Of a stretch of DNA of 64,000 nt, positions 34,523 through 43,232 are shown piece after piece. The notes below the pieces were generated by a model. The model was not told where the DNA came from, searched no databases, and saw only the letters and a list, made by a program, of their open reading frames with translations. Location: the NCBI GenBank assembly GCA_016707285.1, contig JADJIA010000005.1, positions 124,001 to 188,000 of the forward strand. The letters are read 5' to 3'. Each line of letters begins with the position of its first letter. Position 1 is the first letter of the stretch. The stretch comes from Ignavibacteriales bacterium. GTDB lineage: Bacteria; Bacteroidota; Ignavibacteria; Ignavibacteriales; Ignavibacteriaceae. Both the position numbers and the translations under genes were made by a program.

Positions 34523-37500
34523 ATGGAGCCAGATCTACAGCATAAACATGAAAATCGTTACTTTCTGCTTGCTAAAATACTACTTTTATTTGTACTGCTG
34601 ACAGGCATTTCTGAAATTCAGGCACAAAGGGGTAAACTCTCGGGTGTAATCACTGATGCGCAGACAGGGGAGAAGCTCCCCGGGGTGGCAGTCAGAATTG
34701 ATGGAACAAACCTGGGTGGTATCTCAGATATTGATGGGAATTATTTTATTCTCAACATTCCGGCCGGGAAGTACACTGTTACGAGTAGTTTTGTCGGGTA
34801 TGCAAAGTATATTGTTTCAAATGTTGAGATAAATATTGACCGAACCACTGAGCTTGATGTAAAATTAAAACAATCAACCTTTGAAATGGATGAGGTTGTT
34901 GTAATTGCAGAAAAACCGAAAGTGATTAAAGATCAAACCTCTTCCTCATCAACAATTGATGAAGAACAGATATCAGCTGCACCAATTGAAGGATTGCGCG
35001 GAATACTTGACCTCACCGCAGGATTTCAGAAAAATGAAAAAGGAACTTACTCGGTAAGAGGTTCTGGCTCTTATGAGGTGAACTATCAGATCAACGGAGT
35101 AGAGCAGATCAATTCGGCAACCACATCCCCGGGCTCGTTTGGTGTTGAAAAATCAAACAATTCGTGGAAATATGATGTAAATCCGATTGGTGTGCAACAG
35201 ATGCAACTTATATCGGGCGGGTTTTCAGCCGAATATGGTAACGCTCAAGCGGGTGTTGTGAAAGTTGTTCTGAAAGAGGGAAGTCCACGGCTTTCAGGTG
35301 AAGTAAGGGTTGAATACCGGCCACCGGGACAATATCACTTTGGAAAATATATTTATGACGAATCCACATACGAATGGCAAAAATGGGGTCAGCTCAATAA
35401 TTGGATGGCATATAAAGATTCTTCATTTTTTCTCCAGGATCTGGGTATAACATCCCCCTCAAGATACAAATGGTTATATGACAAAGTGCAAAATGGCACA
35501 GCCACTGCTGATGAAATAAATACCTGGAACAATGTTCTCAGTCAGGAAATCAACTGGGCATACAACACCTGGATCTATAACCACAAACCGGGCGATGACA
35601 ATCCTTTGGGTGTTTATGACTACAGAGAGAGAGCATATACCAGAGTGATGTTTGGATTTGGCGGACCGCTGGGAAAAGACCCAAATAAATTAAAATTCTT
35701 CCTCTCCGGAGAATATAAAAAGAATCCAACCCGTCTTCCGACCTCGGAGAAAGATCAGGTATATCAAAATTATATTCTCAATATGACATACCAGCCATTT
35801 ACTTCACACAAGTTGAAACTTATGCTGGGATATCAGAACTATCAGGGTGGTATCTGGTCGGGATCTGAAGATATCAGGTGGGCAGGTCTGGCTTTTTCAC
35901 CTCCATCCAATTCTTACAAATATTATGTGTTGATTGATCCCGTAAGAACAGAACAGACTGTAACACAAAGTCTTAACTACATTTACACTCTGGATGCCAC
36001 TTCCTATTTTGAGGCAACTTTAACTCATATGAGTGAAAAATATGAACTTCCCTACGAATATTTGACCAGTTATTCTCAGGAGAGAGACAGACTTGACAGT
36101 CTTGGTGACCGTCAGGGAAACCTCCTGAAAGCCGGTTCCTGGTGGGAAACCCAATATTTCAGGGCTCCTGATGCATTTAGTACTCTCTATTATCAGGATA
36201 CCAGAACGGAATATTATGCTGCAAGTCTTGATTTTACCAGCCAGATAAATACCGGGAATTTAATTAAAACAGGTTTACGGTTATACTATTGGGATCTTTT
36301 CAACAATGGTGTAAATTCCAGGTTTAAGGCAAACGCCCTGGTTGCAACAACAGGTGTGGCTGAGTATTACACGGCAAAGCCTTACAATATCGCTTTTTAT
36401 ATTCAGGATAAGATGGAATATGAAGGGATGATTGCAAACATAGGAGTAAGAGCTGAGGCCTACAATTTTGGCGCTGATGTACCTGTTGATCCGTTTAACA
36501 TAGTATATGTCGGAACCGAAGGGCCTGAATCCGGCAACCTTAATACGGAAAAATCAAAAACATATTTTATGCTCCTTCCCAGGATAGGCTTGTCTTTCCC
36601 AATAGGAGAGAATACCGCCTTCAGACTTCAATATGGTCATTTTACTTCAATGCCAACCTTTAGTCAGGCTCTTTCGAACAGAGGAAATAAAGGAATTGTA
36701 GGGCACGGTAACGCTAATCTTGAACCTAAAAAGACCATTCAATATGAGTTTGGACTTCAACAGGTGATAGATGAAGACAACAGAATTGATGTGGCTCTTT
36801 ATTACAACGACCGTGTTACTCAAATTGGACTTCTGCGTTATGCAGCTTATACCGGAACTGTATTAAACAGTCCATCTGCATACACTTCAGACAATACACC
36901 ACTCTTTAATTATACAACATTCTCGAACAATGCATTTGGGGCGACTTTAGGGTTTGAAATCTCTCTTGAGAAAATCAACGCTAAAAACTGGATGTATCGA
37001 TTCACATACAGCATCTCGCAGACTACCGAAGGTAATTATGGACCTCAGGTGATATATCCAACAGCGTCTGCTGCGGCAGAATCCCGGGATTATACGGGTG
37101 AATTTCTTTCAGGAAATGACAGAACACACAATTTCCGTGCTTTGTTACAGTATAATTGGGGAACAGGTGAAGGACCGGAGCTTTTTGGGATAAATATTCT
37201 GGAAAATTCAAGTCTTAGTTTCACATATTCGGTTCAATCAGGAATTCCGTTTACTTACAGAACATCATTTGATCTAAAGGATGTTGTGAACAACAGAAGA
37301 TATCCTCTTGAATCGATGTTTGATCTTAATTTTATGAAGCATGTTGTTCTTGAAGGTGGTTACAGGATTGTTGTCGGCCTTAGAGTAATGAATCTGTTTG
37401 AAAATAAATGGCTCACTCCTGTATCCAACAATGATTTGATCGACTGGGTTGATTATGGAACAACAATTGACCAACCCGGAACTGATCCAACCAGAATAAG

Positions 37501-37576
37501 TTACATTTCATCATTTTACAAAGCTTACAGAAATGTTCCAAGACAAGTTTACTTCACAGTTGGTTTTGGATTCTAA
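34523..37576 (+). CDS. TonB-dependent receptor with carboxypeptidase-like regulatory domain
   Basis: About 1017 residues. After a signal sequence ending IQAQ comes a carboxypeptidase D regulatory-like domain (GKLSGVITDAQTGEKLPGVAV...), then the plug (IDEEQISAAPIEGLRGILDLTAG... NGVEQINSA... SGGFSAEYGNAQAGVV) and a long beta-barrel ending in VYFTVGFGF with a terminal Phe. Receptors of this class import large substrates through the outer membrane using TonB energy. No SusD-like gene follows; instead secreted, PorV-like and glycoside hydrolase genes do, suggesting glycan or glycopeptide uptake. ATG at 34523 is preferred over TTG at 34469 because it gives a regular leader. First gene of a seven-gene block. 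Confidence 0.86.
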   Translation: MEPDLQHKHENRYFLLAKILLLFVLLTGISEIQAQRGKLSGVITDAQTGEKLPGVAVRIDGTNLGGISDIDGNYFILNIPAGKYTVTSSFVGYAKYIVSNVEINIDRTTELDVKLKQSTFEMDEVVVIAEKPKVIKDQTSSSSTIDEEQISAAPIEGLRGILDLTAGFQKNEKGTYSVRGSGSYEVNYQINGVEQINSATTSPGSFGVEKSNNSWKYDVNPIGVQQMQLISGGFSAEYGNAQAGVVKVVLKEGSPRLSGEVRVEYRPPGQYHFGKYIYDESTYEWQKWGQLNNWMAYKDSSFFLQDLGITSPSRYKWLYDKVQNGTATADEINTWNNVLSQEINWAYNTWIYNHKPGDDNPLGVYDYRERAYTRVMFGFGGPLGKDPNKLKFFLSGEYKKNPTRLPTSEKDQVYQNYILNMTYQPFTSHKLKLMLGYQNYQGGIWSGSEDIRWAGLAFSPPSNSYKYYVLIDPVRTEQTVTQSLNYIYTLDATSYFEATLTHMSEKYELPYEYLTSYSQERDRLDSLGDRQGNLLKAGSWWETQYFRAPDAFSTLYYQDTRTEYYAASLDFTSQINTGNLIKTGLRLYYWDLFNNGVNSRFKANALVATTGVAEYYTAKPYNIAFYIQDKMEYEGMIANIGVRAEAYNFGADVPVDPFNIVYVGTEGPESGNLNTEKSKTYFMLLPRIGLSFPIGENTAFRLQYGHFTSMPTFSQALSNRGNKGIVGHGNANLEPKKTIQYEFGLQQVIDEDNRIDVALYYNDRVTQIGLLRYAAYTGTVLNSPSAYTSDNTPLFNYTTFSNNAFGATLGFEISLEKINAKNWMYRFTYSISQTTEGNYGPQVIYPTASAAAESRDYTGEFLSGNDRTHNFRALLQYNWGTGEGPELFGINILENSSLSFTYSVQSGIPFTYRTSFDLKDVVNNRRYPLESMFDLNFMKHVVLEGGYRIVVGLRVMNLFENKWLTPVSNNDLIDWVDYGTTIDQPGTDPTRISYISSFYKAYRNVPRQVYFTVGFGF

Positions 37577-37596
37577 ATAAAGGTATTACGATTAAG

Positions 37597-39633
37597 ATGA
37601 ATAGATTAAAAAATAAAATATTTCTGTTTTTTACAGTTTTGAGTTTTGTTGTGGCAGCTCAAGTTGAGGCACCACTCCTGATTCTTAACAGAGGTGCATT
37701 ATGGCACAGTTTGATGCCTTCCAAATCGGGTCCGGCTTATAACAACTGGTCACCCACCGGTCCAACTCTCGATTGGCCCGGTTTTGACGCATCATGGATT
37801 GGAGAAAATATTGGCGGAACTGCAAGCCACATGGCAACAGGTGGTTTCTGGATCGGTGCAAAAAACAACCGTGACTCGGTTATCAGTGTTGAGGATTGGG
37901 CAATCTATGGTTCATCGGTTTCCACTGAAAACGCCGCAAAATATACGCTAAAGACCCACAGGAAACTCTTTCCTAACGGCGAGAATTATTATTTACAATC
38001 CAATCCACTTGTTGGTGAAGAAGTAATTGAGTCAGTTTGGGAGTATAATCCAAACTTTTTCACACCAAATCAGGAAGATGAACTTCAATTACCATTGAGG
38101 GTTATTAGAAGAGCTCATCAGTGGAGTGGTTCAAAGAGGGATGAAAACTATATTCTTTATGAATATTATTTTATCAATATCTCCGACGAGATTAAGGCTG
38201 CCCACCCCACAAAAACTGTATCTGATACTTTGTATGGAGTTCAACTCCTGCTGAATTATGCTATGCAGGCTAATTCAAGGTCGTGGCGGGTACTTTTCCC
38301 TCAAGAAACCAATGGCGCAAGGAACACCAAGGTGGTTTATGACAGACCCAACAAGATGTTTCAGGCTGAAAATGCAAACTATGGTTTTACTAATTCACTC
38401 GGAAGAGTCGTAAACGGTATTCCTCAAGGAGAATGGCTTGCACCAGGATATGCCGGAGTTAAGCTGATTTATGCATCACCGGATTCAACCGGGATCGCCA
38501 CACGGGTTGACGAATCAAAAGTAGGTTGGACTCAGGGTGAGGCTTCACAGGATCTAAGTGGACCTTTCACCGGAGTTTCAGGATTTAATGAAGTCAAATA
38601 TCAGGTATTAAAGTTTCCAACAAATGCTTTTAGATTTGTTCAGTTCCCGAGAAACCTCACTGATACAAGTTTTATCAACAATGCGAGAAAATGGGCATTG
38701 ATGTCTTTGGGTCCCTGGACTCTCAAACCACAAGATACAATCAAAATAGTTCTTGCTGAACTTGTAGCCGGAATGGACTACGGTTTGGCACTTGATAAAT
38801 CGATTTCACCAAGTTTGATATTCAACCAAAGTTATACTCAGAATTTCATTCCTGCGATGAGAAGAGCGCAACTTACATATGAGAACAGGTTTAATCATCC
38901 CGATCCACCCGCAGCACCAAAATTTAATATTAATTTTTATGCCGGTGAAGAGCGAAAAGTTGCGAATGTTCTTACTTTTGAGAATTCTGTGGAGTTGCTT
39001 CCCGATCCCGATGATGGTTTGTTTGACCTTGCCGGTTACAAGATTTATCGTTCCGATTATCTTCCCATGGGGCCATGGGAATTGATAGCTGATCTAAAAA
39101 AAGGTGACCCGGCATATCTTTCAGGAACCAAATATACTTATGTTGATTCAACTGTTCAAATCGGGACAGGTTATTATTATTCAATAACCGCTTACGATAC
39201 CGGTAAAGCATCATGGGCAATTAATCCTGCCCAAAGATTTCCTGAGACAGGCAATACTGTAAGGGTTCCTGCAATGGAGTCATCAATATTTGCCAACAGA
39301 ACGGTTACTCCCTTCCTTGCCACATTGCCGGCACCTAAAAATTCAAATCAGGTGCTTGTGGTTCCCAATCCTTTCATTATTGGTGAAGGCTCAAGTCAGC
39401 CGGGGGGCACAGATCAAATTCAGTTTGTAAATGTGCCAAATCCTTGTACGATAAGGATATACACTGTTAGAGGAGACCTTGTAAAGACTATCCCTGTCAG
39501 TGATTCTCGAGGTGGTATAGTTACCTGGAATCAGGTAACCGACTTTGGTCAGTATGTAGAAAGTGGAGTTTATATTTTCCATGTTGATTCTCAATATGGA
39601 AACAGTACCGGTAAATTTGCAATTATACGGTGA
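37597..39633 (+). CDS. Large exported protein with FN3-like and T9SS-like C-terminal domain
   Basis: A 678-residue protein with a signal peptide (MNRLKNKIFLFFTVLSFVVAAQ). The central part (60-430) shows no motif I can name. Residues around 465-550 (LAGYKIYRSDYLPMGPWELI...YTYVDSTV...YYYSITAYDTG) resemble a fibronectin type III domain. The end, from VVPNPFIIGEG through QFVNVPNPCTIRIYTVRGDLV to the terminal GKFAIIR, fits a T9SS sorting domain although the usual YPNPFNP is altered. It sits 20 bases after the TonB receptor and overlaps the first possible start of the PorV-like gene, so it belongs to this operon. Possible surface glycan binding, unproven. Confidence 0.7.
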   Translation: MNRLKNKIFLFFTVLSFVVAAQVEAPLLILNRGALWHSLMPSKSGPAYNNWSPTGPTLDWPGFDASWIGENIGGTASHMATGGFWIGAKNNRDSVISVEDWAIYGSSVSTENAAKYTLKTHRKLFPNGENYYLQSNPLVGEEVIESVWEYNPNFFTPNQEDELQLPLRVIRRAHQWSGSKRDENYILYEYYFINISDEIKAAHPTKTVSDTLYGVQLLLNYAMQANSRSWRVLFPQETNGARNTKVVYDRPNKMFQAENANYGFTNSLGRVVNGIPQGEWLAPGYAGVKLIYASPDSTGIATRVDESKVGWTQGEASQDLSGPFTGVSGFNEVKYQVLKFPTNAFRFVQFPRNLTDTSFINNARKWALMSLGPWTLKPQDTIKIVLAELVAGMDYGLALDKSISPSLIFNQSYTQNFIPAMRRAQLTYENRFNHPDPPAAPKFNINFYAGEERKVANVLTFENSVELLPDPDDGLFDLAGYKIYRSDYLPMGPWELIADLKKGDPAYLSGTKYTYVDSTVQIGTGYYYSITAYDTGKASWAINPAQRFPETGNTVRVPAMESSIFANRTVTPFLATLPAPKNSNQVLVVPNPFIIGEGSSQPGGTDQIQFVNVPNPCTIRIYTVRGDLVKTIPVSDSRGGIVTWNQVTDFGQYVESGVYIFHVDSQYGNSTGKFAIIR

Positions 39634-39641
39634 GAGAGCAA

Positions 39642-40580
39642 ATGAAATTTAGAACAGTAATTACACTTATCCTGCTCGGCACAGTATTATCATTCCCGCA
39701 GGATTTCAAAAAAACGGCAACCTCGGGGTTTGTTTTTCTACAAATTCCAGTTACAGCGAGGAGTACGGCACTTGGTGAATCCTCTGTTGCCCTCTCCGAT
39801 ATGGGATCATCCTCAGTTTTTACAAATCCGGCAGGTCTCGGATTTAACGAAAGTGATCATTCTTTTTCAGCTTCTTATTCTCCCTGGCTTGCTGACATCA
39901 AACACTACGCAGCCTCATATTCAATAAAATCAGATATGGGGATTTGGGCAGTTTCAGCGTTGGCGGTTGATTACGGAACAATGCCAAAAACAAAAAAGAT
40001 TACCGGACAGAAGGTTTATGAAGTACTTGGCGACTTTTCCGCAAATGCGATTGCACTCGGGCTGAGTTATTCGAGGGCACTGACCGATAAATTTTCTTTT
40101 GGAGTAACAGTTAAATATGTCAGAGAGGGGATTGATGGTTATTCTGCTTCCAATGTTCTTTTTGATGGCGGAATTCTCTACTACACAGGATTAAAATCGT
40201 TGCGAATCGGGGCTTCAATCCAGAATTTTGGTGTTGAAACCAAATATATCAACGATCCTTTTAAGATGCCATCAGTCTTAAAACTCGGTCTGGCAGCAGA
40301 ACTTCTTGGCGATATGAAATCTGATTACCGCGTGACTGGAATTGTGGAGGCACTACACCCCAACGATGGTGATGAAAGAATGAATGCAGGGCTTGAAGTT
40401 GCATGGAAAAACATGTTATTTCTTAGAGGCGGTTACAAATTCTTTTATGATGAGGAAACTTACAGTTTTGGTGTGGGTGTGAATCCTTCAACAAAAATAC
40501 CGGTTTCAGTCGATTTTTCATTTGCGGATTATGCCCGACTTGGTAACATTCTCCGATTCACTCTTAACTTAAGTTATTAG
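39642..40580 (+). CDS. PorV/PorQ-family outer-membrane protein
   Basis: About 312 residues with a signal peptide and a beta-barrel. The N-terminal mature region ARSTALGESSVALSDMGSSSVFTNPAGLG is the hallmark of PorV/PorQ (UPF0164) proteins, and the C-terminus ILRFTLNLSY ends in an aromatic residue as barrel proteins do. PorV shuttles T9SS cargo from the translocon to the attachment complex; PorQ works with PorZ. Several paralogues are normal in Ignavibacteria, so this copy may serve the T9SS proteins encoded on both sides. ATG at 39642 with a purine-rich GAGAGAG before it is preferred to GTG at 39630. Confidence 0.8.
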   Translation: MKFRTVITLILLGTVLSFPQDFKKTATSGFVFLQIPVTARSTALGESSVALSDMGSSSVFTNPAGLGFNESDHSFSASYSPWLADIKHYAASYSIKSDMGIWAVSALAVDYGTMPKTKKITGQKVYEVLGDFSANAIALGLSYSRALTDKFSFGVTVKYVREGIDGYSASNVLFDGGILYYTGLKSLRIGASIQNFGVETKYINDPFKMPSVLKLGLAAELLGDMKSDYRVTGIVEALHPNDGDERMNAGLEVAWKNMLFLRGGYKFFYDEETYSFGVGVNPSTKIPVSVDFSFADYARLGNILRFTLNLSY

Positions 40581-40588
40581 GAGATGAA

Positions 40589-41317
40589 ATGAAAAATTTT
40601 ATAAAAATCGCAATACCGGTAATTTCAATTTTCATGCTTTTATCCTTTCCTTTGAAATCTCAAATTTCATCTATTGACATTTCAGGTTCGTTTTCTTCTG
40701 CAGGCTCACTGAAATATGCAGTAACCAAGGCATCCGGTTTTGGCGGAGGAATCGATGTAAGTATAAAAGTATTCAAGGATTTTTACCTGACGGTTAATGC
40801 CGGATATCAATCATACTCAATAGACCAGGATTCCGCACTCACTCAATGGAAGTGGAATTTTTGGGACAACAGATATTACGGTAGTATTCGAGCTGATCTA
40901 ACCGATACGGCAAAATATTCACTTGTAATCACCCCCAATCAAGGCATCAACAGTGTTCCTGTTTCGTTAAAAATAGGCTATGAAGCGAAAATAGGCGATT
41001 TATCTGTGAGACCTTATGTCGGAGCAGGAATCCTCTTCTTCAGCAGATGGTTTTATGTTGAAGAAAACTGGACAAAAAAACTCTCGAAACTTGATAACAC
41101 ATTTAATTACAGCTACAGAAACTTTGCCCCTTCAAAACAAGGGAATCCAATAATGCTTCTGGGCGGGGTATCCCTCACTTATCCGTTGATCGATTTCGTC
41201 AGTGTAAAAGGTGAATTCGACTACACACATTTTGTTGAAACAGAGGGGATGGGTTACTCAGAACTGCCATTTTCAAACAGTCTCAACTTCAAATTAGGTT
41301 TATCATTCAGTTATTGA
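40589..41317 (+). CDS. Outer-membrane beta-barrel-like protein, function unknown (A)
   Basis: A 242-residue exported protein: hydrophobic leader (IAIPVISIFMLLSFPLKSQ), then alternating polar/hydrophobic strands rich in Tyr and Gly, ending FKLGLSFSY with a terminal aromatic residue. This fits an eight- to ten-stranded outer-membrane barrel. The gene is in the TonB/GHL10 operon; AGGAG lies five bases before the ATG and overlaps the end of the PorV-like gene. No specific family recognised. Confidence 0.6.
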   Translation: MKNFIKIAIPVISIFMLLSFPLKSQISSIDISGSFSSAGSLKYAVTKASGFGGGIDVSIKVFKDFYLTVNAGYQSYSIDQDSALTQWKWNFWDNRYYGSIRADLTDTAKYSLVITPNQGINSVPVSLKIGYEAKIGDLSVRPYVGAGILFFSRWFYVEENWTKKLSKLDNTFNYSYRNFAPSKQGNPIMLLGGVSLTYPLIDFVSVKGEFDYTHFVETEGMGYSELPFSNSLNFKLGLSFSY

Positions 41318-41324
41318 TCATTTT

Positions 41325-42020
41325 ATGAAAAAATTAGTTACAGTTTTTGTTATTCTTTCAATTTCACTCCTCGCTCAAGGTAAGTTCTCGGCAGGCGCCG
41401 GCTTCTCATATCTTATGCCAACGGGAGAGTTAGCAAACAGATTTAATCCCGGATTTGGAACCTCTGTATTTTTTAGCAAAGATGTCTCCGAGGTTTGGAC
41501 CTGGACCGGAAAGCTCGAGTATATGGTCTTCGACAAAATTAATGAAGATAAAATGCAGACAAAACGGGAAATTTTGATCGGAACTGAAAATAAAACATTT
41601 GTTTATCCGATTAAAAATCTCAAAATGGACCTTAAAGCCTTTGGGGCATCGATTCAAGCTGATTATACTTTCTTTAAAAACAGTTTTTTAGAGAGTAAAT
41701 TCAACATTGGATTTGGAATTTATAAATGGAATTTTAGTCGTGGGAGTTACAAAGACTCACTTTTTGCTCCCGATACAGCCGGCGTTAATAAATTGCAGGA
41801 GTTGTTGGTAGTGCCTGCTCTCGATCAAGAGGATTGGAGCGGAGCTTTTAATGTCGGTGCTGGGATTGATGTTCAGATTTATGATCCTGTCTGGTTTGGG
41901 ATTTCAGTAAATTATAAAAACATCCTCGGTGAGTTATGGTCAACATTAAAACTCGACTTTGAAAATGTTGCTTCAATGCAGATGATTGAACTTAAGGCGA
42001 CCCTTAGAGCGAGATTTTAA
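41325..42020 (+). CDS. Outer-membrane beta-barrel-like protein, function unknown (B)
   Basis: A 231-residue exported protein with leader MKKLVTVFVILSISLLAQG and a barrel-like pattern (KFSAGAGFSYLMPTGELANRF at the start, ATLRARF at the end). It resembles small outer-membrane OmpW/OmpA-barrel proteins in general form only. It begins 7 bases after barrel gene A, and its TAA stop shares its last base with the next ATG at 42020. Function unknown; context suggests a structural partner in the same surface system. Confidence 0.6.
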   Translation: MKKLVTVFVILSISLLAQGKFSAGAGFSYLMPTGELANRFNPGFGTSVFFSKDVSEVWTWTGKLEYMVFDKINEDKMQTKREILIGTENKTFVYPIKNLKMDLKAFGASIQADYTFFKNSFLESKFNIGFGIYKWNFSRGSYKDSLFAPDTAGVNKLQELLVVPALDQEDWSGAFNVGAGIDVQIYDPVWFGISVNYKNILGELWSTLKLDFENVASMQMIELKATLRARF

Positions 42021-43228
42021 TGAACTATTTCGTCTATCCGGCGATATTATTTGTCACTTTGGTTCTTTTCACCGGGTGTTCAACATATAATTCGCAGGAT
42101 CAAAAACAACTTGAACCGACCTCCACGGGAGGAGCGGGAAGTCCGCCTTCAGTTGAAAAGACAGGTATTTCCGCAGTGCGAGGAGTGTGGCTGACAAATG
42201 TTGACAGTGATGTTCTGAAATCAAGGGAGAACATTAAAGAAGCAATAAATCTTTGTTCAGAACTTGGAATCAATACTATTTTTACTGTTGTCTGGAACAA
42301 AGGTTTTACTCTCTATCCAAGCAAAGTGATGAAGGATGAGTTTGGAATTGAGATAGATACCGCAATTTCAGGTAGAGATCCGCTTAAGGAAGTAATCGAA
42401 GAAGCTCACAAAAAGAAGATCAAGGTAATAGCGTGGTTTGAATTTGGATTTGCGTCTTCCTTCAAAATTGGCGGGGGTCATCTTCTTACAGCAAAACCTG
42501 ATTGGGCTTCCAAAGATTTTTCAGGTAACCTCACCACCAAAAATGGTTTTGAGTGGATGAATGCTTTTAACCCCGAAGTTCAAAATTTTATTCTCGCTCT
42601 CATCAGTGAAGTCGTGCGAAACTATGATGTTGACGGGATTCAGGGAGACGACAGGCTACCGGCTCTGCCTTCCAACGGAGGATATGATGAATATACCGTT
42701 GAACAGTACAAAAAAGAACATAGCGGCAACAATCCGCCTGAAGACTATAAAAACCATGAATGGGTTAAATGGAGGGCTGATAAACTAACTGAGTTTTGTG
42801 GCAAAATTCATCAAACGGTTAAAGCGATTGATCCAAATTGTATTGTTTCGATGTCACCGAGTATCTACCCCTGGAGCAAAGAGGAATATTTGCAGGATTG
42901 GCCCGAATGGGTAAAAAGGGGATATGTTGATTTATTATGTCCCCAACTTTACAGATACACAATTGAAGAATATAAGAAAGTTCTCTCCGAATCATATACA
43001 AAACATCTCCCTAAGGGGTATAAACATATTTTTTACCCGGGAGTACTTATTAAAGTTGGTGGTTATTTCCCAAAATCCGACTTCCTCCTTCAGATGATTG
43101 AAGCAAACAGGGAACTTGGTATTGAAGGCGAAGTGTTCTTCTTTTATGAGGGGATCAAGAAGTATCCCGATTTGTTCAAGAATACAATTTACCGTGAAAG
43201 AGCGGATTTTCCCCATTTATTAAAGTAG
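42020..43228 (+). CDS. GHL10-type glycoside hydrolase, lipoprotein form
   Basis: A 402-residue protein with lipobox LFTGC (Cys20) and a short linker, then a GHL10 (formerly DUF187, YngK-like) catalytic domain: RGVWLTNVDSDVL, VVWNKGFTLYPSKVM, AWFEFGF, DYDVDGIQGDDRLPALP and PSIYPWSKEEYLQDWPEW, in TIM-barrel order. This family is predicted to cleave bacterial-surface or peptidoglycan-like glycans; direct activity data are scarce. The lipid anchor places it on an outer-membrane leaflet. The next gene is a close paralogue with a different secretion route. Confidence 0.82.
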   Translation: MNYFVYPAILFVTLVLFTGCSTYNSQDQKQLEPTSTGGAGSPPSVEKTGISAVRGVWLTNVDSDVLKSRENIKEAINLCSELGINTIFTVVWNKGFTLYPSKVMKDEFGIEIDTAISGRDPLKEVIEEAHKKKIKVIAWFEFGFASSFKIGGGHLLTAKPDWASKDFSGNLTTKNGFEWMNAFNPEVQNFILALISEVVRNYDVDGIQGDDRLPALPSNGGYDEYTVEQYKKEHSGNNPPEDYKNHEWVKWRADKLTEFCGKIHQTVKAIDPNCIVSMSPSIYPWSKEEYLQDWPEWVKRGYVDLLCPQLYRYTIEEYKKVLSESYTKHLPKGYKHIFYPGVLIKVGGYFPKSDFLLQMIEANRELGIEGEVFFFYEGIKKYPDLFKNTIYRERADFPHLLK

Positions 43229-43232
43229 CTTC